Source: Robertkochia aurantiaca (lineage in GTDB: Bacteria > Bacteroidota > Bacteroidia > Flavobacteriales > Flavobacteriaceae). Taken from it: a stretch of 64,000 nucleotides of DNA. The DNA is taken from NCBI RefSeq assembly GCF_020166495.1, contig NZ_JAINZS010000004.1, forward strand, positions 1 through 64,000, in the 5' to 3' direction. Under the pieces are notes generated by a model, which ran no database searches, had not been told where the DNA came from, and was given only the letters and a program-made list of their open reading frames with translations. This document shows, piece by piece, positions 8,731 to 17,520 of the stretch. Position 1 is the first letter of the stretch. Each line of letters begins with the position of its first letter. A program made the translations under genes and the position numbers.

Positions 8731-9645
8731 ATGAAGAATATAAAAAAGTTTATAGCTCCCATCCTTATTGTTATCGTTTCCCTGGGTGTTAAACCCCTGA
8801 TATTTGATGTATGGAACCTTGGAGAGCCCTATCTCTATTACCTGAACAAGATAAGCTCCATATCTCTAATCATCGGTCTTTCATGGGGCGCTATAACCAC
8901 TCTGAAAATTCTGAAAAGGGAGTATCTCGAAGATTATAAAATAGACACTGAAGACAACCTCAACGCGCGAAAGCGGCTCACCCAGTTTAATATACTTGAA
9001 CGAATCATCATATTTATCATTATTCTAATTGGTGTAGCAGCCACCCTGATGTTGTTTGAAGAGGTCAGAAAGATAGGTGTCAGCTTGTTCGCTTCAGCAG
9101 GTGTCGCCGGTATCATTCTTGGTTTTGCTGCCCAGAAAGCCATTGGCACCATTCTGGCCGGACTACAGATCGCCGTATCGCAGCCGATACGCATAGATGA
9201 TGTGGTTATAGTTGAAGGTGAATGGGGCAGGGTCGAAGAAATAAAACTCACTTATGTGGTGATCAAAATCTGGGATAAACGAAGGTTGGTCGTACCCACC
9301 ACCTATTTCATCGAAAAGCCCTTTCAAAACTGGACGCGCACCAATGCTGATATTCTGGGTACTGTTTACCTGTACACCGATTATAATATAGACTTTGATG
9401 CCTTAAGAGATGAACTCACCAGGCTGCTTGAAAACCATGAATTATGGGATGGCCAGGTCAATGTTCTGCAGGTTACCGACAGTGACGAGAACCATGTAGA
9501 AATAAGAGCACTGATGAGCGCAAGGAATTCTCCTCAGGCATGGGACCTGCGGGTTTACGTGAGAGAACATCTTATTCGTTTCATTCAGAATAATTATCCT
9601 GACGCTCTTGTGAAAACCAGGGTCACTATTAAAAACAAAGATTAA
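8731..9645 (+). CDS. MscS family mechanosensitive ion channel
   Basis: The product is a small-conductance mechanosensitive channel of 304 residues that would release solutes on hypo-osmotic shock. Membrane spans lie at about 8-25, 42-60 and 91-110. The pore helix region at about 118-150 is Gly/Ala-rich (ASAGVAGIILGFAAQKAIG). The MscS beta domain follows with QPIRIDDVVIVEGEWGRVEE. I start at the ATG at 8731. An upstream in-frame TTG at 8707 would add eight polar residues and is less likely. It is the first gene of a plus-strand run with the small Rho-N-like, VOC and AI-2E-family genes. Confidence 0.9.
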   Translation: MKNIKKFIAPILIVIVSLGVKPLIFDVWNLGEPYLYYLNKISSISLIIGLSWGAITTLKILKREYLEDYKIDTEDNLNARKRLTQFNILERIIIFIIILIGVAATLMLFEEVRKIGVSLFASAGVAGIILGFAAQKAIGTILAGLQIAVSQPIRIDDVVIVEGEWGRVEEIKLTYVVIKIWDKRRLVVPTTYFIEKPFQNWTRTNADILGTVYLYTDYNIDFDALRDELTRLLENHELWDGQVNVLQVTDSDENHVEIRALMSARNSPQAWDLRVYVREHLIRFIQNNYPDALVKTRVTIKNKD

Positions 9646-9686
9646 TTCATCGAATTATAGTAAGATAATTCATAAATTTAAATGTC

Positions 9687-9935
9687 ATGCCAAACGACGA
9701 CAACCCAAGAATTAAGAATGAAGAACAATATGAAGCTTTGCGTGACAAAGGCATGTCTAAAGAAAAAGCAGCCCGTATAGCCAATTCTTCTGATAGCGGT
9801 AAAAAAGGCGGCAAGGCTGAACCTTATGAAGAAAGAACGAAAAAAGAACTTTATGAGAAAGCCAAGGAGATCGGGATCGAAGGGCGATCCAAAATGAATA
9901 AACAGGAATTAATTAAAGCTTTACGCAATCACTAA
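9687..9935 (+). CDS. Small Rho-N/SAP-like protein (DUF7218-like)
   Basis: This 82-residue, very hydrophilic protein begins MPNDDNPRIKNEEQYEALRD and continues with KGMSKEKAARIANS, a lysine/glycine hinge and a C-terminal helical pair (TKKELYEKAKEIGIEGRSKM followed by NKQELIKALRNH). The C-terminal part resembles the Rho N-terminal helix-extension-helix fold seen in residues 1-40 of Rho in this window. The family is widespread and commonly stress-associated, and nucleic-acid binding is likely but unproven. It lies 41 bp after the MscS gene and 3 bp before the VOC gene, so it is probably co-transcribed. Confidence 0.75.
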   Translation: MPNDDNPRIKNEEQYEALRDKGMSKEKAARIANSSDSGKKGGKAEPYEERTKKELYEKAKEIGIEGRSKMNKQELIKALRNH

Positions 9936-9938
9936 CCA

Positions 9939-10364
9939 ATGAGTAATATACAACCATTCCATCTGGCCATTCCGGTTGACGATCTGGACAAATGCCGGAA
10001 ATTTTACCGGGATACCTTAAAATGCCCTGAAGGCAGAAGCAGCGACCTGTGGGTCGATTTCGATTTTTTCGGCCACCAATTGGTCATACACCATAAACCA
10101 AGGGAAGAGAGTGTAAGAGCTCACACCAATCCGGTAGACGGAAAAGACGTACCCGTTCCGCACTTCGGGGTTGTGCTGAAATGGGAAGACTTTCACAATC
10201 TGGTTAAAAGCCTGAGAGAAGCAGAAATTACCTTTGAGATAGAGCCATATATCAGGTTCGAAGGTCAGCCCGGTGAACAGGCAACCATGTTCTTCAGGGA
10301 TCCTTCAGGAAACGCCCTTGAATTTAAATCGTTCAAAGATCCCTCCCGGCTATTTGCTTCCTGA
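9939..10364 (+). CDS. VOC (glyoxalase/dioxygenase-fold) family protein
   Basis: The protein has 141 residues and two beta-alpha-beta-beta-beta modules. Module one begins [20 protein letters not shown]. Module two begins [18 protein letters not shown] and ends [15 protein letters not shown]. The two module-start histidines and the glutamate in ALEFKSF are the positions usually used for metal binding. This superfamily contains glyoxalase I, ring-cleaving dioxygenases and resistance proteins, and the substrate here is not predictable. The start is an ATG 3 bp after the previous stop, and the gene sits in the MscS operon. Confidence 0.8.
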   Translation: MSNIQPFHLAIPVDDLDKCRKFYRDTLKCPEGRSSDLWVDFDFFGHQLVIHHKPREESVRAHTNPVDGKDVPVPHFGVVLKWEDFHNLVKSLREAEITFEIEPYIRFEGQPGEQATMFFRDPSGNALEFKSFKDPSRLFAS

Positions 10365-10382
10365 TCAAACAAAACCTGCTCT

Positions 10383-11465
10383 ATGAATAAAACGATTATT
10401 TCTCCGGATCTCATGCGGCAGATCTTCCTCATAGCACTTATCCTGCTGTCGGGTTATCTGATCACTGCTGAGCTTTTACCCTATCTGTCAGGTATACTGG
10501 GCGCCATAACCCTATTCATCCTGTTCAAGGGTCTGATGAGGAAAATGCTTGATAAAAACTTCAAACCAGGACTTGCTGCAGGTATTATCATTATCATTTC
10601 AATATTTATTGTGATCATACCATTATGGCTGCTTATCCAGTTATTCATTTCAAAAATTCAAAAGGCAATCGATAACTCAGAGGCCTTTATGAACATCATC
10701 AAAGACCGGTTAGGTGATCTCGAAAATTACATTGGCTATGATATCATGGCCAATATCAACACGGAGGCCATTACTTCATGGGTGTCAAAAAACGCACAAA
10801 ACCTGGTAGGTTCGACCTTTCAGATTTTTGTCACGCTTTCTATCATGTACTTCCTGCTTTATTTTATGCTGATCAAAATTGAACGCTTCAAGGAAATATT
10901 CCTGCAATTTATTCCTGTAAGCGACGAAAACATGGAGATCATCACGCATGAAAGCACTCAGATCGTAAAATCCAACGCCATTGGCATCCCTTTGGTAGCC
11001 ATCATGCAGGGTGTTGTTGCCCTGGTGGGGTATTTTATTTTTGGAGTAAGCGATCCGTGGTTCTGGTTCGTGGTAACCGTAATAGGCTCCATGATCCCGT
11101 TTATCGGAACAGCCCTGGGTATCGTTCCGGTTACTGTATTGCTTTATGCTGACGGAAATACATTTTCTGCAATCGGACTTTTGCTATACGGGGCCTTCGT
11201 AGTGGGATCTACCGATAATCTCTTTCGAATGTTCGTTCAGAACCGCATGGCTAATCTTCATCCACTGATCACCCTGATCGGAGTTGTGATAGGTATTCCT
11301 TTATTCGGGTTTTTAGGGCTGATCTTCGGACCGCTGCTGCTTAGTCTTTTCCTGCTGCTGCTTAAGATCTATAAAAACGAATATGTCCCGAACAAATCTG
11401 AGAAAGATATCGAAAAACCCACAGAAACTGAAGAGGCTTCTGAAGACAATGAGAATCTGGAGTGA
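10383..11465 (+). CDS. AI-2E family (UPF0118) transporter
   Basis: The product is an inner-membrane protein of 360 residues with about eight hydrophobic spans. An N-terminal pair covers about 10-55, a span about 62-85 follows, then a soluble loop of about 90-145 and the C-terminal bundle. The stretches GVVALVGYFIFGV and LGIVPVTVLLYADG and the ending GFLGLIFGPLLLSLFLLLL are typical of the family. Members have been linked to autoinducer-2 export and Na+/H+ antiport, so the substrate is open. The tail after residue 335 is acidic. It is the last gene of the four-gene run and converges on the esterase gene 32 bp away. Confidence 0.87.
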   Translation: MNKTIISPDLMRQIFLIALILLSGYLITAELLPYLSGILGAITLFILFKGLMRKMLDKNFKPGLAAGIIIIISIFIVIIPLWLLIQLFISKIQKAIDNSEAFMNIIKDRLGDLENYIGYDIMANINTEAITSWVSKNAQNLVGSTFQIFVTLSIMYFLLYFMLIKIERFKEIFLQFIPVSDENMEIITHESTQIVKSNAIGIPLVAIMQGVVALVGYFIFGVSDPWFWFVVTVIGSMIPFIGTALGIVPVTVLLYADGNTFSAIGLLLYGAFVVGSTDNLFRMFVQNRMANLHPLITLIGVVIGIPLFGFLGLIFGPLLLSLFLLLLKIYKNEYVPNKSEKDIEKPTETEEASEDNENLE

Positions 11466-11497
11466 AATCATCTTCCCTTGCCCTTTTCTGACATCTT

Positions 11498-13225
11498 TCA
11501 CTCATATCTCCAACTCCTGAGATCAGCACCTGCGGGGGCACTTTCTTCGATGCGCTTCATGATCTTCGGAACATACATCGTATTGTAGCGCAGACGACTG
11601 ATATAATTCGGGTTTTCATGGTCGCCATTCCAACAATGTTCAGCCCGGTCGCCGTAATCAACCTCACCATCATAATAAGGGTCTGTTGTGCTTTCCAGAA
11701 AATCTTCCATCAGATAAACGGCATTGTTGAGATAGTAATTATCCATGTCTCCGCAATAGATATGGATTTTACCCTTAAGCTTTTCCCCAAGCTTGTTCCA
11801 ATCTCTCTCCAGTATATATCTCAGATCATAATTCTCTTTCCAGTAATTTGCCACCTCCCTGTCAATCACACCGGTTCTTTTATCCCAGATTCGCTGAGGA
11901 TATCCGTCATCTCCCTGTGGAGAATATGTCGCTTCCCAAATATCCCATTGCTGACCCGAGCGGGAATGGTCACCAAGTACCAGCTCGAGTTGATTAATAT
12001 CTTTTACGGTTGATGATATCTGACCCAGGTAATCTCTGTGACCCGGTACCTCAAGACGGGTATGTTCGCCGGGGTAATAATAAGCATTCTCATCTTCATA
12101 AATATCGGTAAGACAATAGGCCCTGAAGTCAATGGGGTCAGGACAGGCCGCAAAGCAACCATTATATTCGTCGGGGTATTTTACCTGTACAGCCAGGGCC
12201 TCCCACCCTCCGGTGGAACCGCCGTATAAAAATCGTGACCACCCTTCACCCATTCCTCTGAACTCTTTTTCAATATAGGGTATTAGCTCATGTGTAATGG
12301 CATCACCATAGGGTCCCTGATTGGCAGAATTTAAAGCATAACTGTCATCATAATAAGGGGTGGGATGTTGTATCTGAATGATCAGAAACCTGGGGAAATC
12401 AGGTTCGATCCAACGCCGGTAGAAATTATAGGCCTCCTCTTGCTGAATGATGTTATACCCCTCGACGTCGAATCGCTCAGAATACTCCGGCTCCAGGTTG
12501 GGGTCAGGCGGAGTGGTTCTGAATCCGCCGAAATCTTTAGGAAAGTGACCGTGAAAAACCATCAGAGGATACTTTGCTTCCGGGTGTTCTTCAAACCCTT
12601 TCGGCAAGAGCACATGGGCCCCCAGATACATGTCACGTCCCCAGAATTCAGAAAGCATTTCAGACTTGATCCTGATATGCTTTATCCATTCGGTATCTTC
12701 AGGAGGGGTGATCTCGGGTATGACCCGGTCGATCGTGATCGTTACCTGATCGCCTTTTTTCAGATCGATAGTAACCGGAAGGTTATAGATATTTCCCGGG
12801 GAAGTATTCCATTGCTGCCCCTCCCCATTATCCATCGGCAGCTTAACCGTATGTCCGGTTGCCAGTTGAAAGGTTTCATAAACATGTAATAAGGCTTGTA
12901 TGTGATAGGTTCCCTCAGGCAAACCGGAAAGAGTTTCAAGGGGATAGCCAAGTGCCTCTGCATCAAAACGGCGCTTCTCTCCGGCTGACAAGTCTTCAAC
13001 ATTCATTCCGAAAATCAACTGGCTCTGGGTATTATCTGAGATCTGAAAACGGGGTTCAGAAGTATCATCTGTCGACAGCATCAGTAGCAGCCGACCATCT
13101 ACCCCCTTAACATTAAGGCTATCAGCCAAAACTACTTCGAAAACCGGATCTGTCGTATTTCGCGTTTTATTATCACAGGAAGAAAACACTATTATCGGGA
13201 TCAAAAAGAAAAAGAGACGCCTCAT
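11498..13225 (-). CDS. Secreted alpha/beta-hydrolase (esterase-like) lipoprotein
   Basis: The product has 575 residues. The signal peptide ends in a lipobox around Cys17 (IIVFSSCDN), so the protein is probably membrane-anchored outside the cytoplasm. Residues about 25-180 are an extra N-terminal beta-rich domain. The hydrolase domain begins near 190 with LGAHVLLPKG and YPLMVFHGHF. The nucleophile elbow is GGSTGG with Ser337. An acidic residue and a C-terminal histidine (RAEHCWNGDHENP) probably complete the triad. The shape resembles esterase-D-type (PF00756) enzymes, but the substrate (ester, peptide or polysaccharide acetyl group) cannot be told. Not obviously co-transcribed with folD, because a hairpin lies between them. 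Confidence 0.75.
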   Translation of the reverse strand: MRRLFFFLIPIIVFSSCDNKTRNTTDPVFEVVLADSLNVKGVDGRLLLMLSTDDTSEPRFQISDNTQSQLIFGMNVEDLSAGEKRRFDAEALGYPLETLSGLPEGTYHIQALLHVYETFQLATGHTVKLPMDNGEGQQWNTSPGNIYNLPVTIDLKKGDQVTITIDRVIPEITPPEDTEWIKHIRIKSEMLSEFWGRDMYLGAHVLLPKGFEEHPEAKYPLMVFHGHFPKDFGGFRTTPPDPNLEPEYSERFDVEGYNIIQQEEAYNFYRRWIEPDFPRFLIIQIQHPTPYYDDSYALNSANQGPYGDAITHELIPYIEKEFRGMGEGWSRFLYGGSTGGWEALAVQVKYPDEYNGCFAACPDPIDFRAYCLTDIYEDENAYYYPGEHTRLEVPGHRDYLGQISSTVKDINQLELVLGDHSRSGQQWDIWEATYSPQGDDGYPQRIWDKRTGVIDREVANYWKENYDLRYILERDWNKLGEKLKGKIHIYCGDMDNYYLNNAVYLMEDFLESTTDPYYDGEVDYGDRAEHCWNGDHENPNYISRLRYNTMYVPKIMKRIEESAPAGADLRSWRYE

Positions 13226-13272
13226 GTCGAATAAATTTCCTACAAGGTATCTCTTTAAATCTTAAGAAGCAA

Positions 13273-13295
13273 TATGCCCGGATAAACCGGGCATA
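13273..13295 (-). terminator. Hairpin between folD and esterase gene
   Basis: TATGCCCGG (13273-13281) pairs perfectly with CCGGGCATA (13287-13295) around a 5-nt loop, 5 bp after the folD stop. No strong U-run follows on the minus strand, so it may mark or protect the 3' end rather than terminate alone. Confidence 0.6.
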
Positions 13296-13300
13296 CAATA

Positions 13301-14194
13301 TTATTTTCCTGCTTTCACCGCTCGGTGCCTTTCCCGGGCAAGCAGTGTATTTTTAAGTAACATGGCTATGGTCATGGGACCAACACCTCCGGGTACCGGA
13401 GTAATATAACTCGCTTTTTTACTGACTTCGTCAAAATCGACGTCACCGGCAATGCGATATCCTTTCTTGGCAGTTTCGTCAGGCACCCTGGTGATACCAA
13501 CATCGATCACAACAACTCCGTCTTTTACCATATCGGCCTTTAAAAATTCCGGTTGACCTAAAGCAGTAATAACGATGTCTGCGTTCCTGGTAATATCTTT
13601 AAGATCGCGTGTATGACTGTGAGTAAGGGTAACTGTCGAATTCCCGGGAAAACCCTTTCGCCCCATTAAGATACTCATAGGACGGCCTACGATATGTGAG
13701 CGACCGATAACCACGGTGTTCTTTCCTTTGGTCTCCACTTCATATCGCTCCAACAACTCGAGAATCCCGAAGGGAGTAGCCGGAATGAATGTACTCATAT
13801 CGAGCGCCATTTTCCCAAAATTCATAGGATGAAATCCGTCTACATCCTTCTCAGGGTCTACCGCCATGAGTACTTTTTGTGTATCGATCTGCTTCGGAAG
13901 CGGCAACTGAACGATAAAGCCATCAATATCATCATCATTGTTAAGCTCTTTGATTTTGTTCAGGAGTTCCAGTTCACTGGTGGTATTCGGCATGCGAACC
14001 AGGGTAGATTCAAATCCTACTCTTTCACAGGCCTTAACCTTACTGCCGACATAGGTGAGACTGGCACCGTCATTACCCACAAGAACCGCTGCCAGATGGG
14101 GAACCTTTTCTCCCCTTTCCTTCATCTTGGCAACCTGCGCTGCGATTTCGTCTTTTATCTGATTCGAGATCTTTCTTCCGTCGAGAATTTCCAT
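13301..14194 (-). CDS. folD: Methylene-THF dehydrogenase / methenyl-THF cyclohydrolase
   Basis: FolD interconverts 5,10-methylene-, methenyl- and 10-formyl-tetrahydrofolate with NADP+, supplying one-carbon units. The product has 297 residues, normal length. Key segments are TYVGSKVKACERVG with the catalytic Tyr48 and Lys52, GFIVQLPLPKQ, DPEKDVDGFHPMNFG, PATPFGILELL and the nucleotide-binding VVIGRSHIVGRPMS. PGGVGPMTIAML closes the family signature. It lies 37 bp downstream of ffh on the same strand and may share its transcript. Confidence 0.97.
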   Translation of the reverse strand: MEILDGRKISNQIKDEIAAQVAKMKERGEKVPHLAAVLVGNDGASLTYVGSKVKACERVGFESTLVRMPNTTSELELLNKIKELNNDDDIDGFIVQLPLPKQIDTQKVLMAVDPEKDVDGFHPMNFGKMALDMSTFIPATPFGILELLERYEVETKGKNTVVIGRSHIVGRPMSILMGRKGFPGNSTVTLTHSHTRDLKDITRNADIVITALGQPEFLKADMVKDGVVVIDVGITRVPDETAKKGYRIAGDVDFDEVSKKASYITPVPGGVGPMTIAMLLKNTLLARERHRAVKAGK

Positions 14195-14231
14195 ATATAT
14201 TTTTTCGGAGTTTTTAGATGTGAAAAAAGCG

Positions 14232-15566
14232 TTACATGCCTCGCATGTTATTCATCATCTGCATCATTTTACGGCCACCCCCGCCTTGCATCATCTTCAT
14301 CATTTTGCTCATCTGTTTAAATTGTTTGAGCAACTGATTTACTTCCTGTATAGAGGTTCCACTACCTTTTGCGATTCGTTTCTTTCTGCTTCCGTTCAAA
14401 ATAGAAGGGTCAGATCTTTCTTCGGGAGTCATTGAGTGAATGATGGCTTCGATTCCCTTAAAAGCATCGTCGTCGATATCGATTCCCTTCAGGGCCTTTC
14501 CTGCTCCGGGAATCATCCCGATCAGGTCTTTCATACTACCCATTTTCTTGATCTGCTGGATCTGGCTCAAAAAGTCATCAAACCCGAACTTGTCTTTGGC
14601 GATCTTTTTCTGAAGCTTTCTGGCTTCTTCTTCGTCGAATTGCTCCTGAGCTCTTTCCACCAGAGAGACAACGTCTCCCATCCCGAGAATTCGCTCGGCC
14701 ATACGCGAAGGATAGAATACGTCGATAGCATCCATCTTCTCACCGGTACCGATAAACTTAATCGGCTTATCAACCACAGATCTGATCGACAGGGCGGCAC
14801 CACCACGGGTATCACCATCAAGCTTGGTAAGGATTACCCCGTCAAAATTCAACACATCGTTGAATGCCTTGGCTGTATTTACCGCATCCTGACCGGTCAT
14901 AGAGTCTACCACAAAGAGGGTTTCATTAGGTGAAACTGCCTTGTGAATATTGGCTATCTCAGTCATCATCTGATCATCGATAGCCAAACGACCGGCGGTA
15001 TCGACAATTACCACATTGTGACCATTACTTTTAGCATAGGCAATGGCATCTTTGGCAATGGAAACAGGATCTTTATTATCCTTATCTGAATATACCTCCA
15101 CTCCGATCTGATCACCTACCACATGCAACTGATCAATCGCAGCAGGTCGATACACATCTCCTGCCACCAGTAAAGGTTTTTTCGTCTTCTTATTTTTGAG
15201 ATAATTGGCCAGTTTTCCTGAAAAGGTCGTCTTACCTGAACCCTGTAAACCTGACATCAGAATAACCGAAGGGGAACCGCCCAGGTCAATATCAACTGCT
15301 TCGCCTCCCATGAGTTCAGCCAGTTCATCCTTGACCAGCTTGACCATGAGCTGTCCGGGCTTTAAGCTGGTCAAAACATTCTGACCCAGCGCCTTTTCCT
15401 TAACCGTATTTGTAAACTCCTTAGCGGTCTTAAAGTTGACATCGGCATCTAATAAAGCCCTGCGAACCTCCTTCAGGGTTTCAGCCACATTGATCTCGGT
15501 GATCTGACCGTGACCTTTCAGAACATGAAACGCCTTATCTAACTTTTCACTTAAATTATCAAACAT
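14232..15566 (-). CDS. ffh: Signal recognition particle protein Ffh
   Basis: Ffh binds signal sequences and 4.5S RNA and delivers ribosomes to FtsY at the membrane. The product has 444 residues. The N domain covers residues about 1-85. The GTPase G domain follows with MSGLQGSGKTTFSGKLA (G1), VDTAGRLAIDD (G3) and TKLDGDTRGGAALS (G4 region). The methionine-rich M domain from about 325 ends MMKMMQGGGGRKMMQMMNNM. The 4.5S RNA gene itself was not found in this window. Confidence 0.98.
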   Translation of the reverse strand: MFDNLSEKLDKAFHVLKGHGQITEINVAETLKEVRRALLDADVNFKTAKEFTNTVKEKALGQNVLTSLKPGQLMVKLVKDELAELMGGEAVDIDLGGSPSVILMSGLQGSGKTTFSGKLANYLKNKKTKKPLLVAGDVYRPAAIDQLHVVGDQIGVEVYSDKDNKDPVSIAKDAIAYAKSNGHNVVIVDTAGRLAIDDQMMTEIANIHKAVSPNETLFVVDSMTGQDAVNTAKAFNDVLNFDGVILTKLDGDTRGGAALSIRSVVDKPIKFIGTGEKMDAIDVFYPSRMAERILGMGDVVSLVERAQEQFDEEEARKLQKKIAKDKFGFDDFLSQIQQIKKMGSMKDLIGMIPGAGKALKGIDIDDDAFKGIEAIIHSMTPEERSDPSILNGSRKKRIAKGSGTSIQEVNQLLKQFKQMSKMMKMMQGGGGRKMMQMMNNMRGM

Positions 15567-15660
15567 AATTGCTTACTATGGTTTATCTCAATTCCTGATT
15601 TTATTCAGGTAGTGCAAATTTAGCAATTACCGCCTTAAGTACGAAGAATTAGCCTGCTAT

Positions 15661-16431
15661 TTACTTTCCGCCTAAAGCTCGCAGGTCTTCCAGACAGAAG
15701 GCATCCAGTTCAGGAACAGAAGAAGGCCGGGTAAGGTTGCCAATACTGATTCCGGCGTCAGCCTTGTAATTCATAAGGCAATTTTCGGTCTGGCAGTGAT
15801 TTTTATTTTCCTCATCTTCATGAACAGTGACCATGGGAGTTCCCAGATTCACCAGGCCCAGAAGGTGAGAGAATTCATGATTGATCACCGTAGCCTGTGC
15901 AATAGCCAGCTCAGTATTATTGGCATAAGGGTTTAAACGTTTGATGGTTCCCTGAAAAATAACAAAGGAGGTATTTCTGTATGCGGTACCAAGAATCACC
16001 GATTCATCGGTATCTCTTTCAGACCTTCCATCCAGCATCAGCACAAATACAGAAACCGTCTCTTCATCGTTAAATGCCGTGCGGTGTGTCTCTTCAGTCT
16101 CTACTATATCATCAATGGTATACCGGTCTTTACCCGGGGAGCTTATGGTATTGTACCTGAATTCAATTCCTGATGGTTTATGGCAATGTCGGTCGATAAA
16201 ACTTCGAAACTCCTCCAGAGCCATAGCTGAAGGTTCAAAATTTTCGACGGATACGATTTCCACTACGAGCTTCGTTTTATCATTTGTAAGCAGGTCAACC
16301 GAAGAACTGCCTGTCACCTTTTTATTGGCAAGGGTTTTATCTGATTCGCTTTCCGTTTCAGAGGAACAGCCAACAAGAAAAAGCGATATACAAAAAAATA
16401 GATTGCAGAAAAATAATCTGGTAGGCATCAT
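15661..16431 (-). CDS. Metzincin-like zinc metalloprotease lipoprotein
   Basis: I take the ATG at 16431 (256 residues). A further in-frame TTG at 16440 is less likely. The signal peptide ends in a lipobox with Cys22 (FLVGCSSE). The zinc site is HEFSHLLGLVN, with His185, Glu186, His189 and Gly192 of the HExxHxxG metzincin motif. A candidate third ligand follows in VTVHEDE. A C-X4-C-X-M stretch, CQTENCLMNY with Cys213, Cys218 and Met220, fits a metzincin Met-turn and recalls archaemetzincins. The likely role is an envelope-anchored protease of unknown substrate. It lies between blh and ffh on the same strand, 71 bp after blh. Confidence 0.7.
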   Translation of the reverse strand: MMPTRLFFCNLFFCISLFLVGCSSETESESDKTLANKKVTGSSSVDLLTNDKTKLVVEIVSVENFEPSAMALEEFRSFIDRHCHKPSGIEFRYNTISSPGKDRYTIDDIVETEETHRTAFNDEETVSVFVLMLDGRSERDTDESVILGTAYRNTSFVIFQGTIKRLNPYANNTELAIAQATVINHEFSHLLGLVNLGTPMVTVHEDEENKNHCQTENCLMNYKADAGISIGNLTRPSSVPELDAFCLEDLRALGGK

Positions 16432-16502
16432 TAAATTCAACTTTGATCGGTTCTAACAAAAATAAGATTTTTAGATACCTCTTTATTTTTCAGGCAGATT
16501 AA

Positions 16503-17390
16503 TTAGTTCTCTTCACCAAACATCATCGACATGATCACAACATGCGGCATGGTAAGAGCCGCGATGAAGGGAAAAAAGATACTGATTATAATTTCCCTCT
16601 GATCTTTCAAAAACCAGATCATTACACCCAGACCAATAATGGCAAGTAACCAGAAAGGCAGCGAATCCCGAATATATCTTTTGACTCCCGCCATTGTTGT
16701 ACTTCCATATAAATATGTCAGCTGTGATCGCAGGGATGGCAGGGAATGCCATAAAATAAAATAAACAGCAAAACTCCAGACAAGCCCTGAAAGATTGAAA
16801 ATAATGATAAAAACGAGCATCAGTAAAATTTCCTTGGCCAACTTCTCGTAAGAAGGAAAAAGCAATTTTCTGTATCTATAGCCCAGAACAAGAACAGGGA
16901 ATAAGGCTATGAGGGTAAAAATCGCAAAAGGAAGGTTTTTAAGCTCCAGTTGTAACAGGTCATTGATAATCATAACCGATTCCCCCGCATTAAACTGAAG
17001 TATCAACATGATAATCAGCATCCCGTAAAAAAACGCAAACAGTTTCGTACCCTTTTCAGGCTTATCAATATGTTCCAGCCAATGCTGTTCACCAAAATGA
17101 TAACAGCTGAAAAAGATAAAAAGTATCAGGGCCACCAATGGAAAAAAATAGAAGGCAACAGAAGTGAGAAAAAAAACTGATATATAACCCGCTACATATT
17201 TCCGGGTGCGTTGTTTGTTCTCAGATAGCCTGCTTATGATCTTCATGTCATTGGCACCATGAACCAGACCAATGGTAAGAACCAGTAAAATTGCTGTGCT
17301 CCGGGCTGTCACTGCATTCAGATAACCAAGCAACCAAAGACTGAAAAAAGTCAAAACCAGCAAGTAACTCTCAAAACGATAACTGTTCAC
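16503..17390 (-). CDS. blh: Brp/Blh family beta-carotene 15,15'-dioxygenase
   Basis: Blh is a membrane enzyme that cleaves beta-carotene into two retinal molecules, the chromophore of the proteorhodopsin encoded next door. The product has 295 residues, with hydrophobic spans throughout. Conserved histidine-bearing segments are GLVHGANDMKII, FSCYHFGEQHWLEH, YFILWHSLPSLRSQ and LTMPHVVIMSMM, which fit the four-histidine iron site of the family. The start is GTG at 17390, because the next in-frame ATG falls inside the first conserved histidine segment. The gene diverges from proteorhodopsin across 130 bp. Carotenoid synthesis genes are not in the window. Confidence 0.93.
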   Translation of the reverse strand: MNSYRFESYLLVLTFFSLWLLGYLNAVTARSTAILLVLTIGLVHGANDMKIISRLSENKQRTRKYVAGYISVFFLTSVAFYFFPLVALILFIFFSCYHFGEQHWLEHIDKPEKGTKLFAFFYGMLIIMLILQFNAGESVMIINDLLQLELKNLPFAIFTLIALFPVLVLGYRYRKLLFPSYEKLAKEILLMLVFIIIFNLSGLVWSFAVYFILWHSLPSLRSQLTYLYGSTTMAGVKRYIRDSLPFWLLAIIGLGVMIWFLKDQREIIISIFFPFIAALTMPHVVIMSMMFGEEN

Positions 17391-17520
17391 CTTTAAAAAT
17401 TTTATTACGAAAGCTAAAACAGAATTGAACTTAAACAGCTCAAAATGTAAAAGTTATATTAAAGTAATAATTTTTTGTTTAATTTTTGCTAAATTTATTT
17501 AAACAAAAATACTAAAAACT
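17391..17520. promoter_or_regulatory. Shared blh / proteorhodopsin promoter region
   Basis: This 130-bp, very AT-rich divergent spacer must hold both promoters. Plus-strand candidates are the overlapping TAATTTTTTG and TAATTTTTGC around 17467-17490, close to but not exact TAnnTTTG. Minus-strand TAGCTTTC near 17410 is a one-mismatch candidate for blh. I do not see a clear operator palindrome. Confidence 0.5.

Noticed and set aside
12365-12889. 174-codon frame antisense to the esterase-like gene
   Set aside because: The minus-strand gene has a lipobox, hydrolase motifs and full family structure; the antisense frame has none.
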